Part shown: positions 13,028 to 24,815 of the stretch, one piece after another | Layout of the letters: every line of letters starts with the position of its first letter | Position numbering within the stretch: position 1 is the first letter of the stretch | DNA from: Lingula anatina | Taxonomy: Eukaryota; Brachiopoda; Lingulata; Lingulida; Lingulidae | Reading direction: 5' to 3' | Assembly: GCF_001039355.2 (NCBI RefSeq) | Contig: NW_019775531.1 | Span: 188,553 to 252,552, forward strand | Length of the DNA: 64,000 nucleotides | Program-made: the position numbers and the translations under genes | Notes under the pieces: generated by a model | Databases searched by the model: none | The model's input: only the letters and a program-made list of their open reading frames with translations | What the model was told of the DNA's origin: nothing

Positions 13028-16000
13028 ATGTTATCGACGCAAAATAAGTCCATTTTTTACGTCTTTCTGCTTTTGACTGCCATGGTACTATTGTTCCACT
13101 TATTATTCAAAGGATGGAAAAATGTAATCATCAAACCCTCCTTTCCTTTTTTTACCAAAGTTTCGTTAGGGGAACAACTAACACTACAATATACACCCCC
13201 GCTTTCTTTGATTTTACCCCACGGCAGACGACACTATGTGTTTCCGGTTAACATGACTGTCCAGCTTCCGGTTGTTCCTAAAATGCTGTCCTCTGGCCTT
13301 CCTGACAAGGAGGACTTGACGTGGAAAGAACAACCAGGCGGAAAACAGTACTTTTTCTCAGCATTTTACGATGACCGCGAGGGAGGACACGTTCGAATTG
13401 TATCACTTGTAGACAGAGAGACTAAACCGCCGGGATTCTGCAGAGTTTGGTTCCGAGAAGCGGGTAAAACTGGACTCGGTGGTGACCTGTCTAGTAATGA
13501 TAGTATAGTGCGGCCGGCAAAGCTTGAGCGAAATCCAAAGAGGGGAAAGTAAGTTGCATTGATATGACACGTATTTATGAACGGATGATCTGGGAGTATG
13601 CTTTTGAACGGGAAAGGTCCTCTTTGGATCGAAATTTGATCTTGGTTCTGTGCCAGAAGGTCCTACTGTAGAAGGGTTCACAATTTTCTCAAATATGATA
13701 ATCCACGTTGAAATAAGCAGCTGCAGGACTTCTTCTTCTTCTTGATTTGGGGGAATGGTAAAGTTTTGTTTATTCATCTTTATTGGGGTAGGACAGAAAA
13801 GGAAGAGGGGGGGTAAATGTTTAATTCTAGCTGGTTATGTGTATGTGTGTACGGGGGATTGTGGACAACCAAATATTCGCTTTACCTCATCTTCTAGCTT
13901 TCTTAATTAAACTATGCAAATTTACCAAATTATTTATCGATTAATTTGTTCGTTTATTTTTTATTATTATTATTTTAGATAACCACTGTGAAGAGGGGCC
14001 TATGTTAACTCTGTTCTATGTATTTGTTCATTTATTTACTTTAGATATTCTGCATCTCTTTACCATTGTGATGTGAAAGGATTACCAAAGCCGCTGGCCG
14101 TTTCCTTGGTGGAAGACCGAAACTCTGCTCACACAAACAGCGTCCCCATTCTCAAGGTGATCGACAAGAGTCGGCCAAGCAAGTGGGATGCGAACAAGCT
14201 GAGACGGAAGATCGGAGTTTGTGTAGAGACTCCCCTTTTTGAATATAGTAACTTCATGCGGTTGATAGAGTTTGTTGAGGTTTACCGGACACTTGGAGCG
14301 GAGCATTTCACCTTGTATAATTACACTGGTGATCCTGTGATGAATCCGGTTATCCGGGCGTATGTTCAACAAGGTAAGGGGATAATTTTGGCCATCCTTT
14401 GATTAATTATCAGTTTATTTTCTTTTCATTTTATTTTGTATTTCGTTCTTTCTTTCTTTCTTTTTCTTCAGAAATCTGATTTGAATGCCATTTCATTTTA
14501 ACCTTCCCTATTTAAATTAGAAAAAAAGACTCCTAAAGCTTCATTATTATAAATCACCTAGCTTTGAATTACAGTTCGTTTGAATGGCATGTGTAATTAA
14601 ATTGTGGATATTAGAGATCAAGGTATATCATATTAAACTTACAGGTCAGCAAATGAAAATGGGTTTTATAAACATCTAATGATGGTAATTGGGATCTGGC
14701 CTACTCCCCCATGTCACAAAGCGGACAATTATTCACATAGACGACGGAATACGATTGTCGCCCCTCTGCTGTTAAACATTAAATCATTGCTTACGGTAAA
14801 AAAAACTGTGTCTTAACGCGGCACATAAAATAGAATTAAACTTAATATAAGAAACACATTATAATATAAGGTCCAACTAATGGCCTCACTTTTAACCATA
14901 CATGTCATTATATTTTTCCTCTCTTATTTCTGTTTAACAATTTGTTCGGCTGGTGAGTGCGTGCCACTTACTCAGGTAGCAAGACAAATTCAAGAAATGA
15001 GTCCAATTTCTACGGTCATCGCACCTAGAAAAGCACCCCGAGAGCGCACACCGAGAGCGCAGACTTCCGCCAAGGCAGCGATTTTTTATTATTATTGATT
15101 ATTGATTGATTATTGATCCGGATCACCACCAAAAACTAACCATCTCTTCCTAGGCCCACTTCTGACAGTTCCTGAAAATTTCATCAAAATCGGTCGATAA
15201 CTTTTTGAGTTATGTTGATGACAAACAAACAGACAAACAGGGGTGAAAACATAACCTCCTTGGCGGAGATAATTACCTAGCGTCCCTGCTTGAAAGAGAA
15301 TCTCACGTGCCCCCTGCGACTCCCAAGGCAGACTTGTGCCTTTCCAGTGCAAGCTTTCATCTACCTCTACGAACTCCACGGTCTCCGCTACATCCAAAAT
15401 TCGTAGGGGTTGTACATGTACAGGTACGGGCCTAAAATTCAAGCGTCCGGTTGTGACTGAGGCTTAACTGTACTCTACTTTTCTTTTTAGGGATAATGAC
15501 ATTAATTCCATGGAACTTACCACCAAACTTGCGTGTAAATTCTGTCGGCAATGAAGCCACAGAAGGAGTGCACTACTACGCCGAACTATCCTCAATCCAG
15601 GACTGCCTCTACCGTACTATGTATGAGTTCAAATACGTCGTTTTCGTCGATACAGACGAGTTCATCGTGCCAAGGAAACAAAACGACTTATATGCCATGT
15701 TAGAAAGTTTACCGCAGGACCGTGCGGGGTACGCATTCGCCAAGAAAGAGTTCATAATTAGTCCAGCGACTTTTGACACATATCCAGCCGTGAAGGGAAA
15801 ATTGGATGCGAGGCTGTTACGTTATCGCCCAGCTTGTCTCTTAACTTCCCGACGTTCACGTAAGATCCATTCGTTCAGTAAAAGGTGTTGTTACAAAACT
15901 ATCGTTAAGCCAGAGAAAGTATGGCTGATGGATGTCCACTGGATCGAACGCGCCACGGAAAGCACTTTTAACGCAGGGGGAGACTTGGGGTCGTTGCATC

Positions 16001-16119
16001 ACTACAGACAACACTTCATGGGGAGTGGAATAATAACGGATGCCTCAATTTTTAGATTCGGCGAAAAGATATTAGAAAACATTGACAAGGCAGTTCAGTA
16101 TGTGAGGCATACAACTTGA
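13028..16119 (+). CDS. Glycosyltransferase family 92 protein, tandem copy 1
   Basis: Three exons, 13028-13548, 14045-14373 and 15491-16119, phases 2 and 1, total 1479 nt, 492 residues. It is a type II membrane protein: a short N-terminal tail, a signal anchor at about residues 10-31 (FYVFLLLTAMVLLFHLLF), a stem, then the GT92 (former DUF23) catalytic region. Diagnostic pieces are FCRVWF, HCDVKGLPKPLAV, GVCVETPLFEYSNFMRLIEF, HFTLYNYTGDPV, HYYAELSSIQDCLYR and the metal-binding DTDEFIVPR; HHYRQHF lies near the C terminus. GT92 enzymes act in the Golgi; C. elegans GALT-1 adds galactose to core fucose. The acceptor here is unknown. The start was chosen where the signal anchor follows; upstream in-frame codons lie before a likely 5' UTR splice acceptor near 12975. 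It is the most divergent of the three copies. Confidence 0.88.
15116..15275 (-). repeat. Interspersed repeat in GT92-1 intron 2
   Basis: Within the intron, an island with CTCCGCCAAGGAGG (minus strand), then a GTTTGTCTGTTTGTTTGTC tract and GATTTTGATGAAATTTTC. From memory, this combination recurs in many metazoan genomes as a dispersed repeat; I cannot assign its class. It may be the tail of a LINE or SINE. Confidence 0.4.
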
Positions 16120-16182
16120 GTCTTTTCTGACGGTAAATGGCTCTGTGGTTAGTTTCTCATTTATTATAGAATGTAATTAGAG

Positions 16183-16188
16183 AATAAA
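16183..16188 (+). terminator. Candidate poly(A) signal of GT92 copy 1
   Basis: AATAAA lies 64 bases past the TGA, a typical distance for a short 3' UTR. Confidence 0.45.
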
Positions 16189-17980
16189 AAAATCATCTCT
16201 GTTTGCCTGAGGTGCTTTCAATGCATAGTTTAAAAGTATAAGGTAGCCTGCTTCTCAGTTTTGTTGCTATAAGTCAACAATAACGTTTTTAATTTTGACT
16301 TAGAGAGCTCTTATCTGAAATCTTAAATGATTGATTAACACCATATTTAACCGTCATGGTTAGATTATCTACGCAGGAAACGGTAATGTTGAACTCTAAC
16401 CCCAACGAATGCAAGTTTTTTTCTGACTGCCTAGCTTTGCATGGCGAGGTTGTGTAACCTTGAAACTGCTGCAATGGGGCCATTCGGAACAGTAGACTAA
16501 CTAGTCCGAGGGTCAAATATGGCTGACCCACTTGAATACTTCCCCACGGGATATCTATTCAGTGTCTATTAGCGGATTAGACGGCAAGCTTTGTAGTAGG
16601 TCACCATATTTGACCTTCGAACTATTCTGAATAAGGCGCTTGACACGCTGACCCTGACAAGGTACCCACAAGTCGTATTGCGCGTAAAATCTCAAGGAGC
16701 AGGCAATTCCATCTCTGGAACGCGATCACGGCATTAAAATGGTCGTATTTCTAAACACAGTTCATATTCTTAAAATGGATGCACAGACCTGAAAAACAGA
16801 GTTTTGTTTATGAATCAATTCAATTCAATCCGTACCTTTAAGAATAGACCAGACCAACCAATTCAATATTTTATAACCAGCATCCCCAAGCAGCTGTATT
16901 ATTGGAGTATGGGTAGAAAAGATCATTCCAGTCTGTAATACACTGAACAGCAACGAAGACAGAAAGATTTCACTGTAAGTATGATGATGTTTCTTTGCCA
17001 TGTAGTGTTTCTTTAAGAATGATGCAACAAATGGAACGCCAATCGATCTCTTAACGTTTCAGTGTACAGTATCCTACATCATATGTTATCCCTTTGGCCC
17101 ATCTTTGACTGTCGGCGGGGGTTGTCAGAGGATCCTACACGTACAGCATGCCTGATGGTGTCTTTTTTAATATACTTCACATGGTGGCAATGACCGTCTT
17201 TAATAAGCGACCAGGGCATTTTGGCAACTCCTTTATTTAATTTATGCCCCTGGGACTGAGGTGCATGTACGCCTTGATATAAGTAAAACGAACTGGTCTT
17301 TATAAAAAATGCCATCAAAAACTGTTCAATGTTGAATAATCACCCGATTAGTAGCTACGAACTAGATGTTGCAGATGGGTAGCCTTAGCACATCCCCTTA
17401 CTTCCCCAATTTGTCAAGAGTAGCTAAGTGGACCTCTGTTACCCCATCCCTGGTTACGTATGGCACTGTTTGGGCATTAGCAATAGTTATTGAAAAGAAA
17501 GGCATAATAACAGCATTAAAATCTGCTCCCAAGCTTGTTTATATAAAAATTTCGATGAAAAAAATTGACTGTCAGAATAGCAAAAGCCTCATCTGTCTAG
17601 AAGGAGATAACAGATATTACCACGTGAAAAAAAACTATAATCATCCACCGACAAAGACAGTCTCAAGTCCTTCTGCACTAATTTCTTTGTACCTATGCAC
17701 ATCTCTCTCATACATAATTCACCAAAGTTCCTCACTCAAATAGTTTGAGAGGAGGTAACAGAAAATACATTGTACAATAAAAAAAGAAGCCACCACCAGG
17801 GACAGGATTCAATCCCAAGCTAAAATTCTAATGGTTTAGGTGAATCAATTTACAAAATTTCATCACCCTCACTCTTTAGCCTTAGGTAGAGGTAGCAGAA
17901 ATTCCAATATGAAAAACAAATAGAATCACTCATTCCCAAGGGGCCGCCCGGCCTCTCGGCGCACTTCCTGAGTACCACTT

Positions 17981-18325
17981 CCCTGATGCACATCCCTGAT
18001 AGAAAGGCCTATCAATTTCCCAAGATTCAAGTTTTTCAATCTATTGGTTTTTAAAAAAAGAAAAAAAACACACACACACAAACGAGCAGAGGGACAGGAT
18101 AACACAATCCCTAACTTTCTTACCAAAGTGGAAGAATAAACAAGCAGCGACTCCCTGATGCACATCCTTGATAGAAAGGTCTATCAATTCCCCAAGATTC
18201 ACATTCCTCCATCTATTGGTTTAAAAAAAGAAAAAACTAACGCACAGACGAGCAGAGGGACAGAATAACACGATCCTCGACTTTTTTTCACCAAACTGCA
18301 AAAATAAATAAGCAGCAACAGTCAC
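17981..18325. repeat. 172-bp tandem duplication
   Basis: Two adjacent copies begin CCCTGATGCACATCC at 17981 and 18153 and share CTATCAAT, CATCTATTGGTTT-like and ACGAGCAGAGGGACAG segments, with about 10-15 percent divergence. Confidence 0.8.
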
Positions 18326-19139
18326 GAACTCGTACCATATATGTGTTGCTAATACTTTGTACCTATTTACTGATCAGCTGTTTATATATCGTAGGAGGCT
18401 ACGCTTGATACATATACGGCAATTGCTCGATCTTTTCAACGGGGAAAATTATTAATTTTACGGATAGTGCCTAATTCATAATTTCTTTAAATAAAACGTT
18501 ATATTGACTTATAGCAACAAAATTGAGAAGCAGGTTACCTGATACTTTTAAACTATGCATTAAAAGCACCACAGACAAACAGAAATGAAATTTTTATGAT
18601 TCTAAAATTACAGTAGATAGAAGGTAAAACAGGATGGATTACCAGTACTTTATGATTAGGCCCTTTACGCACGGTACATGGATAGAAATATATTTTAGCT
18701 TTGCCTCGTTTCGATTGCTTTACCCTAATTTTGGGGATGGGTGGGGAGAAGGTGGTATATGTACGTACCTAAGAATCTTAGACCCGCCATACCAGTAGCC
18801 TACGGTAAAAAATTACACTATATTATATAGTCTATAATCCCTACATGTCATTTATCATTAATATTTTAAATACTTTTACAGAACCAGCATCCAGTGTGGA
18901 ACCTCTTGGCATAGACGGAGGAAACCAATTTGGAAATGACAAAAAGAAGCCGTCTTGATTCAGTAGCCGCTAACAAGCATTCATTTTGACTATTACTCCA
19001 ACTACATGTGACGAATTTGAATCTTATTTCAAGGTTGTGACCAATTCACTGCAGCCTTTCCCTGGTTTAAGTTTAGGCCTACTTTATACTGGACGTCGTT
19101 TACATGCACCAGAGGAGACTACATGCACTTGATAACAAA

Positions 19140-20795
19140 ATGCGAATTCTTACAAATTCCCGTATCAAACGCCATCTTTTTATTTTATTCGTGGTATGGA
19201 CAGGGTTATTTCTATTACCCCTGATATACTACATCACTTGGATCTATCCTGTTTACCGTGTTCCTAAATCGGCTTCTTATGAAGGTCTGTTTGAATGCAG
19301 CTACCAGCCGCCGTTGAATTTGCTGTTCCCTTCATGGACACCCGCTGCGCAACTTCCCGTTGCGCACGTTCTCCTACAACAATCTAATGGCACGGTAGAA
19401 ATGGTGAATGGAGTTAAATTGATGGAGAACTTCACATGGAAATTAGTTCCAAATACGACCCACTACGTGTTTTCGGCTTTCTGGGACACCAGAAAAGATT
19501 CCTTTATCAGGATTATTTCTATAATTGACAAATATAGAAAAGCTCCCTCTTTTTGTCGAGTGTGGCATAAAACTGTTGGAAAGGACGGAAAAAAGAACGA
19601 AAGTAACCTTCGGATTTCAACCAGCCTACGTAAACTTTCAGTGGAAATTATTCCGAAAGGTGGAAGGTATTGTATGTTTTTTTTTTTTTTTTTTTTTTTC
19701 TGATATGATAGTGGGATTACTCATCTGATAATTGATCCACTCTCTTCGTAAAGATATATAAATTCCCGGTTTAAAATGGAATTTTTTATTACAGAACGTG
19801 AAAAGACCTTTCATTTTTGACTCACTGAAAAAAAATGTATTGGGATGATAAAACCCTGCCATCAACGTTGCGCGTACGTTAATTCCTTAAAAATTGACAG
19901 ATTTGGTTGCAGACGACCTTGATAGCGTTTCACTAGTCTGTTCCTTGCTAATGTCTATTTGATGTCGCTGCACTGCTGTACTAGCACGCTGTTTGCACAC
20001 TAATGGATGTTGGATGAACTTCCAATAAATGTCTTACGGATGCAGGGACTCTAAAAGAGGTTTTTGTTAGAGAGAGGATGTCCCTGGATATAATTGAGAG
20101 GAACGTGTCCTCTGCAAATACCCCCTTCCCCCAAGTCTGTCTTTGTCTTATTACCTTAATCTATTTTCAGATATGTTTGTTCCATCCTCCATTGCGACGT
20201 CTCCAAGCTGCTACAACCTATCGCGGTGTCAGTTGTTCGTGATAGATCGGTCAAAGAAACAGGGCCTCCAATGTTGAAAGTCGTTGACAGACAACCCAAC
20301 TGGATAAAAGGCAAAGACAGACAAATTATAGGCGTCTGCATCCAGACCCCTCTCTTTGATTACAAGAATTTTCTGAAATTGGTGGAAGCCTTTGAAATGT
20401 ACAAGATATTGGGAGCCAAGCATGTTACTCTGTACAATTACACCGGAGATCCAGTGCTTAATCACGTTCTTCAAGGCTACGTGGCACAAGGTGAGTGCTT
20501 GTTCACAGTTTCATAGTTGGTAGAGTTCAGTTACTGCGGGGTTTGTGCACGCGCGCGTGTGTGTGGGTGTAAAGCCCCCTTTATACTGGGCGGTGTCCTT
20601 TTTGCATCCTTCGTGAGATAGATGAAACTGGCATCGTTGTGGTCGTAAGAAGGAGGCACAAGCATTGCTTTGGTTGCAGAATGAATGCTTAATGATCGGC
20701 CAGTTTTCGGCACGTAGATTATTATTATTTTTTTTACTCTCAAACTGGACCGTACTTCAGGACGCAGAAAGGACGCCGTCCAGTATAGAGGGGCC

Positions 20796-20834
<39 letters not shown>

Positions 20835-21912
20835 GGAGGATATAAGCTGTGTCACGGTCTCATAAAGTCGTTGTGATCAGGCAGACCGTTGTAAGAAAAC
20901 TATTAGTAGTTGAAAACCATCTTTTTTTAACTTATTCTCAATTCTTATTTGAATAAGAGTAAAAGAATATATTAAAATATACAGCATATGGTGTGAGATG
21001 ATAACCTTTCAAAATAACACCTCGAAATATATAGCAAATGTACATACTTCACCGTCTTGTTTTCGTCAATTATATTTTCATTGTAATTTCATGTTAATAA
21101 ACATATGATATATGTGTTTCAAAAGAAAGGAAGAAAAATATTTGTTCCTGACGAATTGACCTCGGAGCGTTTCAATTACGTTCCACGTTAGTGCTAGTGT
21201 ACACCAGTTACAAATAAGGGTGGCAGCGGTGGGATTGTTGATTTTATAGAAATTGATTTTCCTTGTATTTTCAGGCTTTCTTGACGTGATCCCTTGGCCT
21301 TTGCCTCGTGAAATACGCGTCAATACGTCCGACGGGGACGATAAGCAAGGAGTTCACTACTACGCCGAGCTCGCTGCCGTTCAGGATTGCCTGTACCGCA
21401 ACATGCACAAGTTCAAGTACATCGTTTTCATGGATACTGATGAAGTCATTGTACCAAGAAAAACCCGAGTCTGGATGAAAATGATAAAAAGCCTACCGCA
21501 AGATGTGGCGGGATACTACTTCAAAAAGGCCGAGTTCAATTTGGCCAAGGCAAAAATACGAAAAAATTCCACGGGACACGTTGATCAACGGCTTCTGAAG
21601 TACCATCCGCCTTACATTCTGACGCGTCATAGATTCAGGCTGATTTTCGAATTCAACAAGAAATGCTGTTTTAAATCGATTGTGAGGCCGGATAAAATTT
21701 GGACCATGAGCATTCATTGGGCGGAGAAGGCCGACGGACCGATGCATGAAACGAAGGCATATACAGGACTCACCCATCACTATCGCTCACATCCCATGAC
21801 AAAACGCCTTCAAACTCTCGATCCATATATGACCAGATACGAAGGCCAGTTAATGAGCAACATTGACAATTTCATGCAGAGTATACTTAATGTGACTGGA
21901 CAGTCACATTAA
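19140..21912 (+). CDS. Glycosyltransferase family 92 protein, tandem copy 2
   Basis: Exons 19140-19666, 20171-20490 and 21275-21912 have the same phases (2, 1) as copy 1 and total 1485 nt (494 residues). The signal anchor HLFILFVVWTGLFLLPLIYY follows a basic N terminus (MRILTNSRIKR). The GT92 region shows FCRVWHKTVGKD, HCDVSKLLQPIAVSVV, GVCIQTPLFDYKNFLKLVEA, LYNYTGDPVLNHVL, HYYAELAAVQDCLYRNMHKF, FMDTDEVIVPR (DxD-type metal site) and KCCFKSIV. An in-frame ATG at 19104 would add 12 residues, but 19140 matches the start of copy 3, so I prefer it. N-glycosylation sequons include NFT and NTT. Introns 1 and 2 carry a poly(T) run and a family II MITE. Enzyme activity is inferred from family only. 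Confidence 0.9.
20571..20798. mobile_element. MITE family II copy, in GT92-2 intron 2
   Basis: Left end AAAGCCCCCTTTATACTGG with GGCGGTGTCCTTTTTGC; right end GCAGAAAGGACGCCGTCCAG, TATAGAGGGGCCTT. The ends are inverted repeats of about 40 bases. The same termini occur at 33794-33977 in a hemerythrin intron. No ORF. Confidence 0.75.
20801..20831. repeat. (GA)n microsatellite
   Basis: About 15 GA units immediately beside the right end of the MITE. Confidence 0.95.
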
Positions 21913-22709
21913 GTTAAGATCAACCTTTACCAATTTTTTCAAAGGTCAAACCCAAATGGAGGGGGGGAGGGATAGAAAAACGATTCGAGAGTGCGAGAAA
22001 ATTGCTTATTTTCCGGGGAATATCCATTTTGGCGGGTAAATCTCATAGAGTGTACCTTTAATTACATTGCACCCATAAATGTATAATGACCATGCATTCT
22101 CCCTAACAAGTTGAGCACATACAATGATTATTGGTGTTCTTTTTTTTAAATGTTTTAAATACATGTACATAAACATTTAACTTTTTTAATATAAATTTAG
22201 TTATATTTAAAGATCTTATCAACTTTTCTTTGTAATGAAAATTAGTACTAGACAATATCGACATATGTATACCATTGCATGTAGCTATCTTCTAAGTTAA
22301 GTATGACAAACAATATTTGTACAGGGTTTTGTAGCTGATATATCAAGGGCTGCTTACCAAGGATATTTTAGTAGTGTAGTTTTTACATCACATCCATCTA
22401 GTAATGTTAACATATTTATTCGCGCATGTTAGTGCTTGCTTTATTTTGCCATTTTCCTTTTGTGATTTTATTCAACAAGTAAGTGAGTTTAGTGTATGCC
22501 GGTGTGTTGATCAGATTGATTATACAAGCGCATAAATAATGAATAGTATGTAACTGACCAATGAAAAGCCTAAAAATAAGGTTATTCACATGTAGTAATT
22601 TGAATTTTTGAGCAAGCTTATTTCAGACGACCATTGCTGTTTTACATTCGCGAGAAACATCGGTGTGAGTATCCAGACCGTTTTTAATATCATGCAGCCT
22701 AGCAAATAC

Positions 22710-22805
22710 AGAACGTTTTATAACGTTACCAGAACGTTACCATATCGTTATTTGGTCATAATAACGTTATGGTAACGTTATAATAATGTTCAGTGTTTGC
22801 TGGTA
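22710..22805. mobile_element. AACGTT-word foldback element, copy 1
   Basis: The palindromic words AACGTT, TAACGTTA and GGTAACGTTA are reiterated in both orientations around the centre at about 22755. The outer edges read AGCAAATACAGAACGTT and AATGTTCAGTGTTTGCT, which are imperfect inverted repeats. Confidence 0.6.
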
Positions 22806-23224
22806 GAGCACAGATGATAATGATATTCCTGGAATGTTCGTGCTTTATCAGGCTTTGAAAATGCTTTTGGTGCTATACATAACCAGGGTGTTGGATTATT
22901 TAAATGTTGGTGAAAGTGGACATCAAATGGACAAATATTTTCAATAATGTGCCCAGGCAGCCATAAATTAAGGGTGTAATCTCTTATAATGTTTTAACGT
23001 TAATAAAGCCTGCAGGCAGGGAGATGCGATATCTCGATTCCTACCTACTCGTACTGTGCGTTGAAATAATGTCCATCATGATTAAGAAAAATAAATATAT
23101 TTAAATTTTGTCAATGTTGTTTATTCTCCTTTCCTTTGGGTCATCCATTTTATCATCATCTTCACAAATTAACAAATTGTAAACTTTTTTCTGACCCCAC
23201 TTTAAGGGAGTACAACCCAACGAA

Positions 23225-23322
23225 GACAGGACGTTATTATAAGGTTTCATAGCGTTATATAACCAAAAATGCTATGATAACGTCATAGTGACGTTCTTAA
23301 ACGTTTTGTGTTTGCTGGAAAG
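23225..23322. mobile_element. AACGTT-word foldback element, copy 2
   Basis: A degraded relative of the element at 22710: GACGTTATTATAAGG, AGCGTTATATAAC, GATAACGTCATAGTGACGTT and the terminal GTGTTTGCTGG. Confidence 0.5.
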
Positions 23323-23526
23323 GTGAAAAACTTAAAATGGTGACCGCACTTGACTGCAGTTGTGGATTATCTTTTTAATTTTTCAAAAGCATAAAGAGGA
23401 CATACAAACCCCCAGCGTAGGAACTGATGATGAAAATGGAAGACCCCTTGCTAACTGAAGCTATTCATGCACATGGAGCAAAGCAATCCCAATTCTTAAC
23501 ACCGTCAGCGGCAAATGTCGCATGAA

Positions 23527-23870
23527 ACCAGAACAGATCAACCAGTTCTATAATATATGGACATATGCATATGTTGACTGAATTGTTTTCTTTAAATCCA
23601 GAACAGATCAACAAGTTCTATAAAATATAGAGACATGCATGTGTTGACAGAATTGCTTTCTTAAACCCAGAACAAATAAAAAAAATTATAAAATATAGAT
23701 GAATGCGTTTGTTGACAGAATAGTTTTCTTAAAATCAGAGCAGATCAACCAGTTCTATAAAATATAGAAACATGCATTTTTGAACAGAATTGCTTTCTTA
23801 AAAAAACGGACAGTTAAACCGATTCAAAAAAGTATGAATACGCATGCATTTGCTGACGATATAATTTATT
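23527..23870. repeat. ~70-bp tandem repeat, about five units
   Basis: Units begin near 23528, 23598, 23667, 23736 and 23807. Each carries a form of CCAGAACAGATCAACCAG, TTCTATAAAATATAG, ACATGCAT and GTTGACAGAATTGCTTTCTT. Similarity decays toward the last unit. Confidence 0.85.
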
Positions 23871-24080
23871 GCTTAAAACCCGCATCATAATAGCTGTCTT
23901 ACCTAGTTGTGTACGGATACAACACAATTCCTAGTAGTCGTCGAACAGCGCTCAAGACAGAAGGATCTACTGTGAGTATGAAAAACACTTTTGAAGCTTA
24001 ATCTCTGAGTCTGATGATTTTTCTTTAGAATGAAGCGACGCGTGCAACGCCGCTCGATCTCCAAACGTCTCAATGCACAT

Positions 24081-24253
24081 GCCCGAACGAAAATTTCCTA
24101 TAGAACGTTCTATAGGACTTTATAGGCCTGTATGAGAATCTATAGAAATTCTATCGAAGCCCTAGAGGATTTCTACCTTGGAAATTTCTTATAGGACCCT
24201 ATAGGATTAAGTGTCAATTTCCTATATACTCTATAAGAAAGTTTCGTGAGGGC
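24081..24253. mobile_element. CTATAG-word MITE with CCCGAACGAAAA terminus
   Basis: The left end GCCCGAACGAAAATTTC and the reverse-complemented right end GCCCTCACGAAACTTTC are inverted repeats of about 25 bases. The interior repeats CCTATAGG-like words (TCCTATAGAA, TTATAGGA, CCTATAGG, CTATATAC) in both orientations. Confidence 0.65.
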
Positions 24254-24364
24254 AGTATCTTTCCTTATATGTGTGGATCCTGTTGATTCTGTTTTCGCAA
24301 AAAAATTTTTAGTCGCTTAAAACATGTGAAATATGAAGCAACAATAGAAGCAATAATAGTCAAC

Positions 24365-24632
24365 GTTCCCATAACTTTACCGTACCAACAGGATCGATGT
24401 ATCTCAGCGATGTACCTGATTTTCGTTAAGGCGCAGTCAATGTAATCAGATTAACTGTCTGGCACTCCCCCTCACAAAGCAACATGAACAACAGTATAGA
24501 CCAAAATGGTTTCCTGACTTTAAGTTACAAGAGGGCGTGCCAGACATTGAAGCCGCTTAAATTGAATGCAATTAAGCGAGGATCCCCAGGGAGTAAGATC
24601 GATCCAGCTAGTGCTATAGGGTTATGGGAATG
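24365..24632. mobile_element. MITE family I, copy B
   Basis: Starts GTTCCCATAACTTTACC and ends GTTATGGGAA, with the internal family I words GGATCGAT, CTGTCTGGCACTCC and GCAATTAAGCGAGGATCCCC. It is closest to copy A. Confidence 0.75.
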
Positions 24633-24640
24633 GTCCCACT

Positions 24641-24815
24641 GAGAGCATTCACATCGAGAAGAGCCGAGGTCTAGTAAGGCCGAGACCTAAATATGGATGT
24701 CATGAATGTCACTGAGAGACCATTAAAGGGTTACGCGGTTTTCCTTTCATGTAGGTCCGCCATATTTAGGTCTCGGCCTTACTAGACCTCGGCTCTTCTC
24801 GATGTGAATGCTCTC
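24641..24815. mobile_element. Near-perfect 56-bp foldback element
   Basis: The arm 24641-24696 (GAGAGCATTCACATCGAGAA ... AAATATGG) is the exact reverse complement of 24760-24815 as far as I can read, around a 63-base loop. It lies 8 bases beyond the end of family I copy B. Lack of divergence between arms implies recent insertion or arm homogenisation. Confidence 0.85.

Larger units (their letters stand above)
16181..18607. repeat. Pair of ~110-bp inverted repeats flanking 2.2 kb
   Basis: The block 16181-16291 reappears in reverse complement at 18493-18607 at roughly 85 percent identity; shared words include AATGCATAGTTTAAAAGTAT and TTTTGTTGCTATAAGTCAA. The interval contains a 172-bp tandem duplication but no transposase ORF. 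It could be a non-autonomous TIR element or two oppositely inserted copies of one repeat. The left copy overlaps the putative GT92-1 poly(A) signal (AATAAA, 16183-16188). Confidence 0.65.

Noticed and set aside
17366-17743. 125-codon ORF between the 110-bp inverted repeats
   Set aside because: Composition is low in domain-like features and no transposase motif is present.
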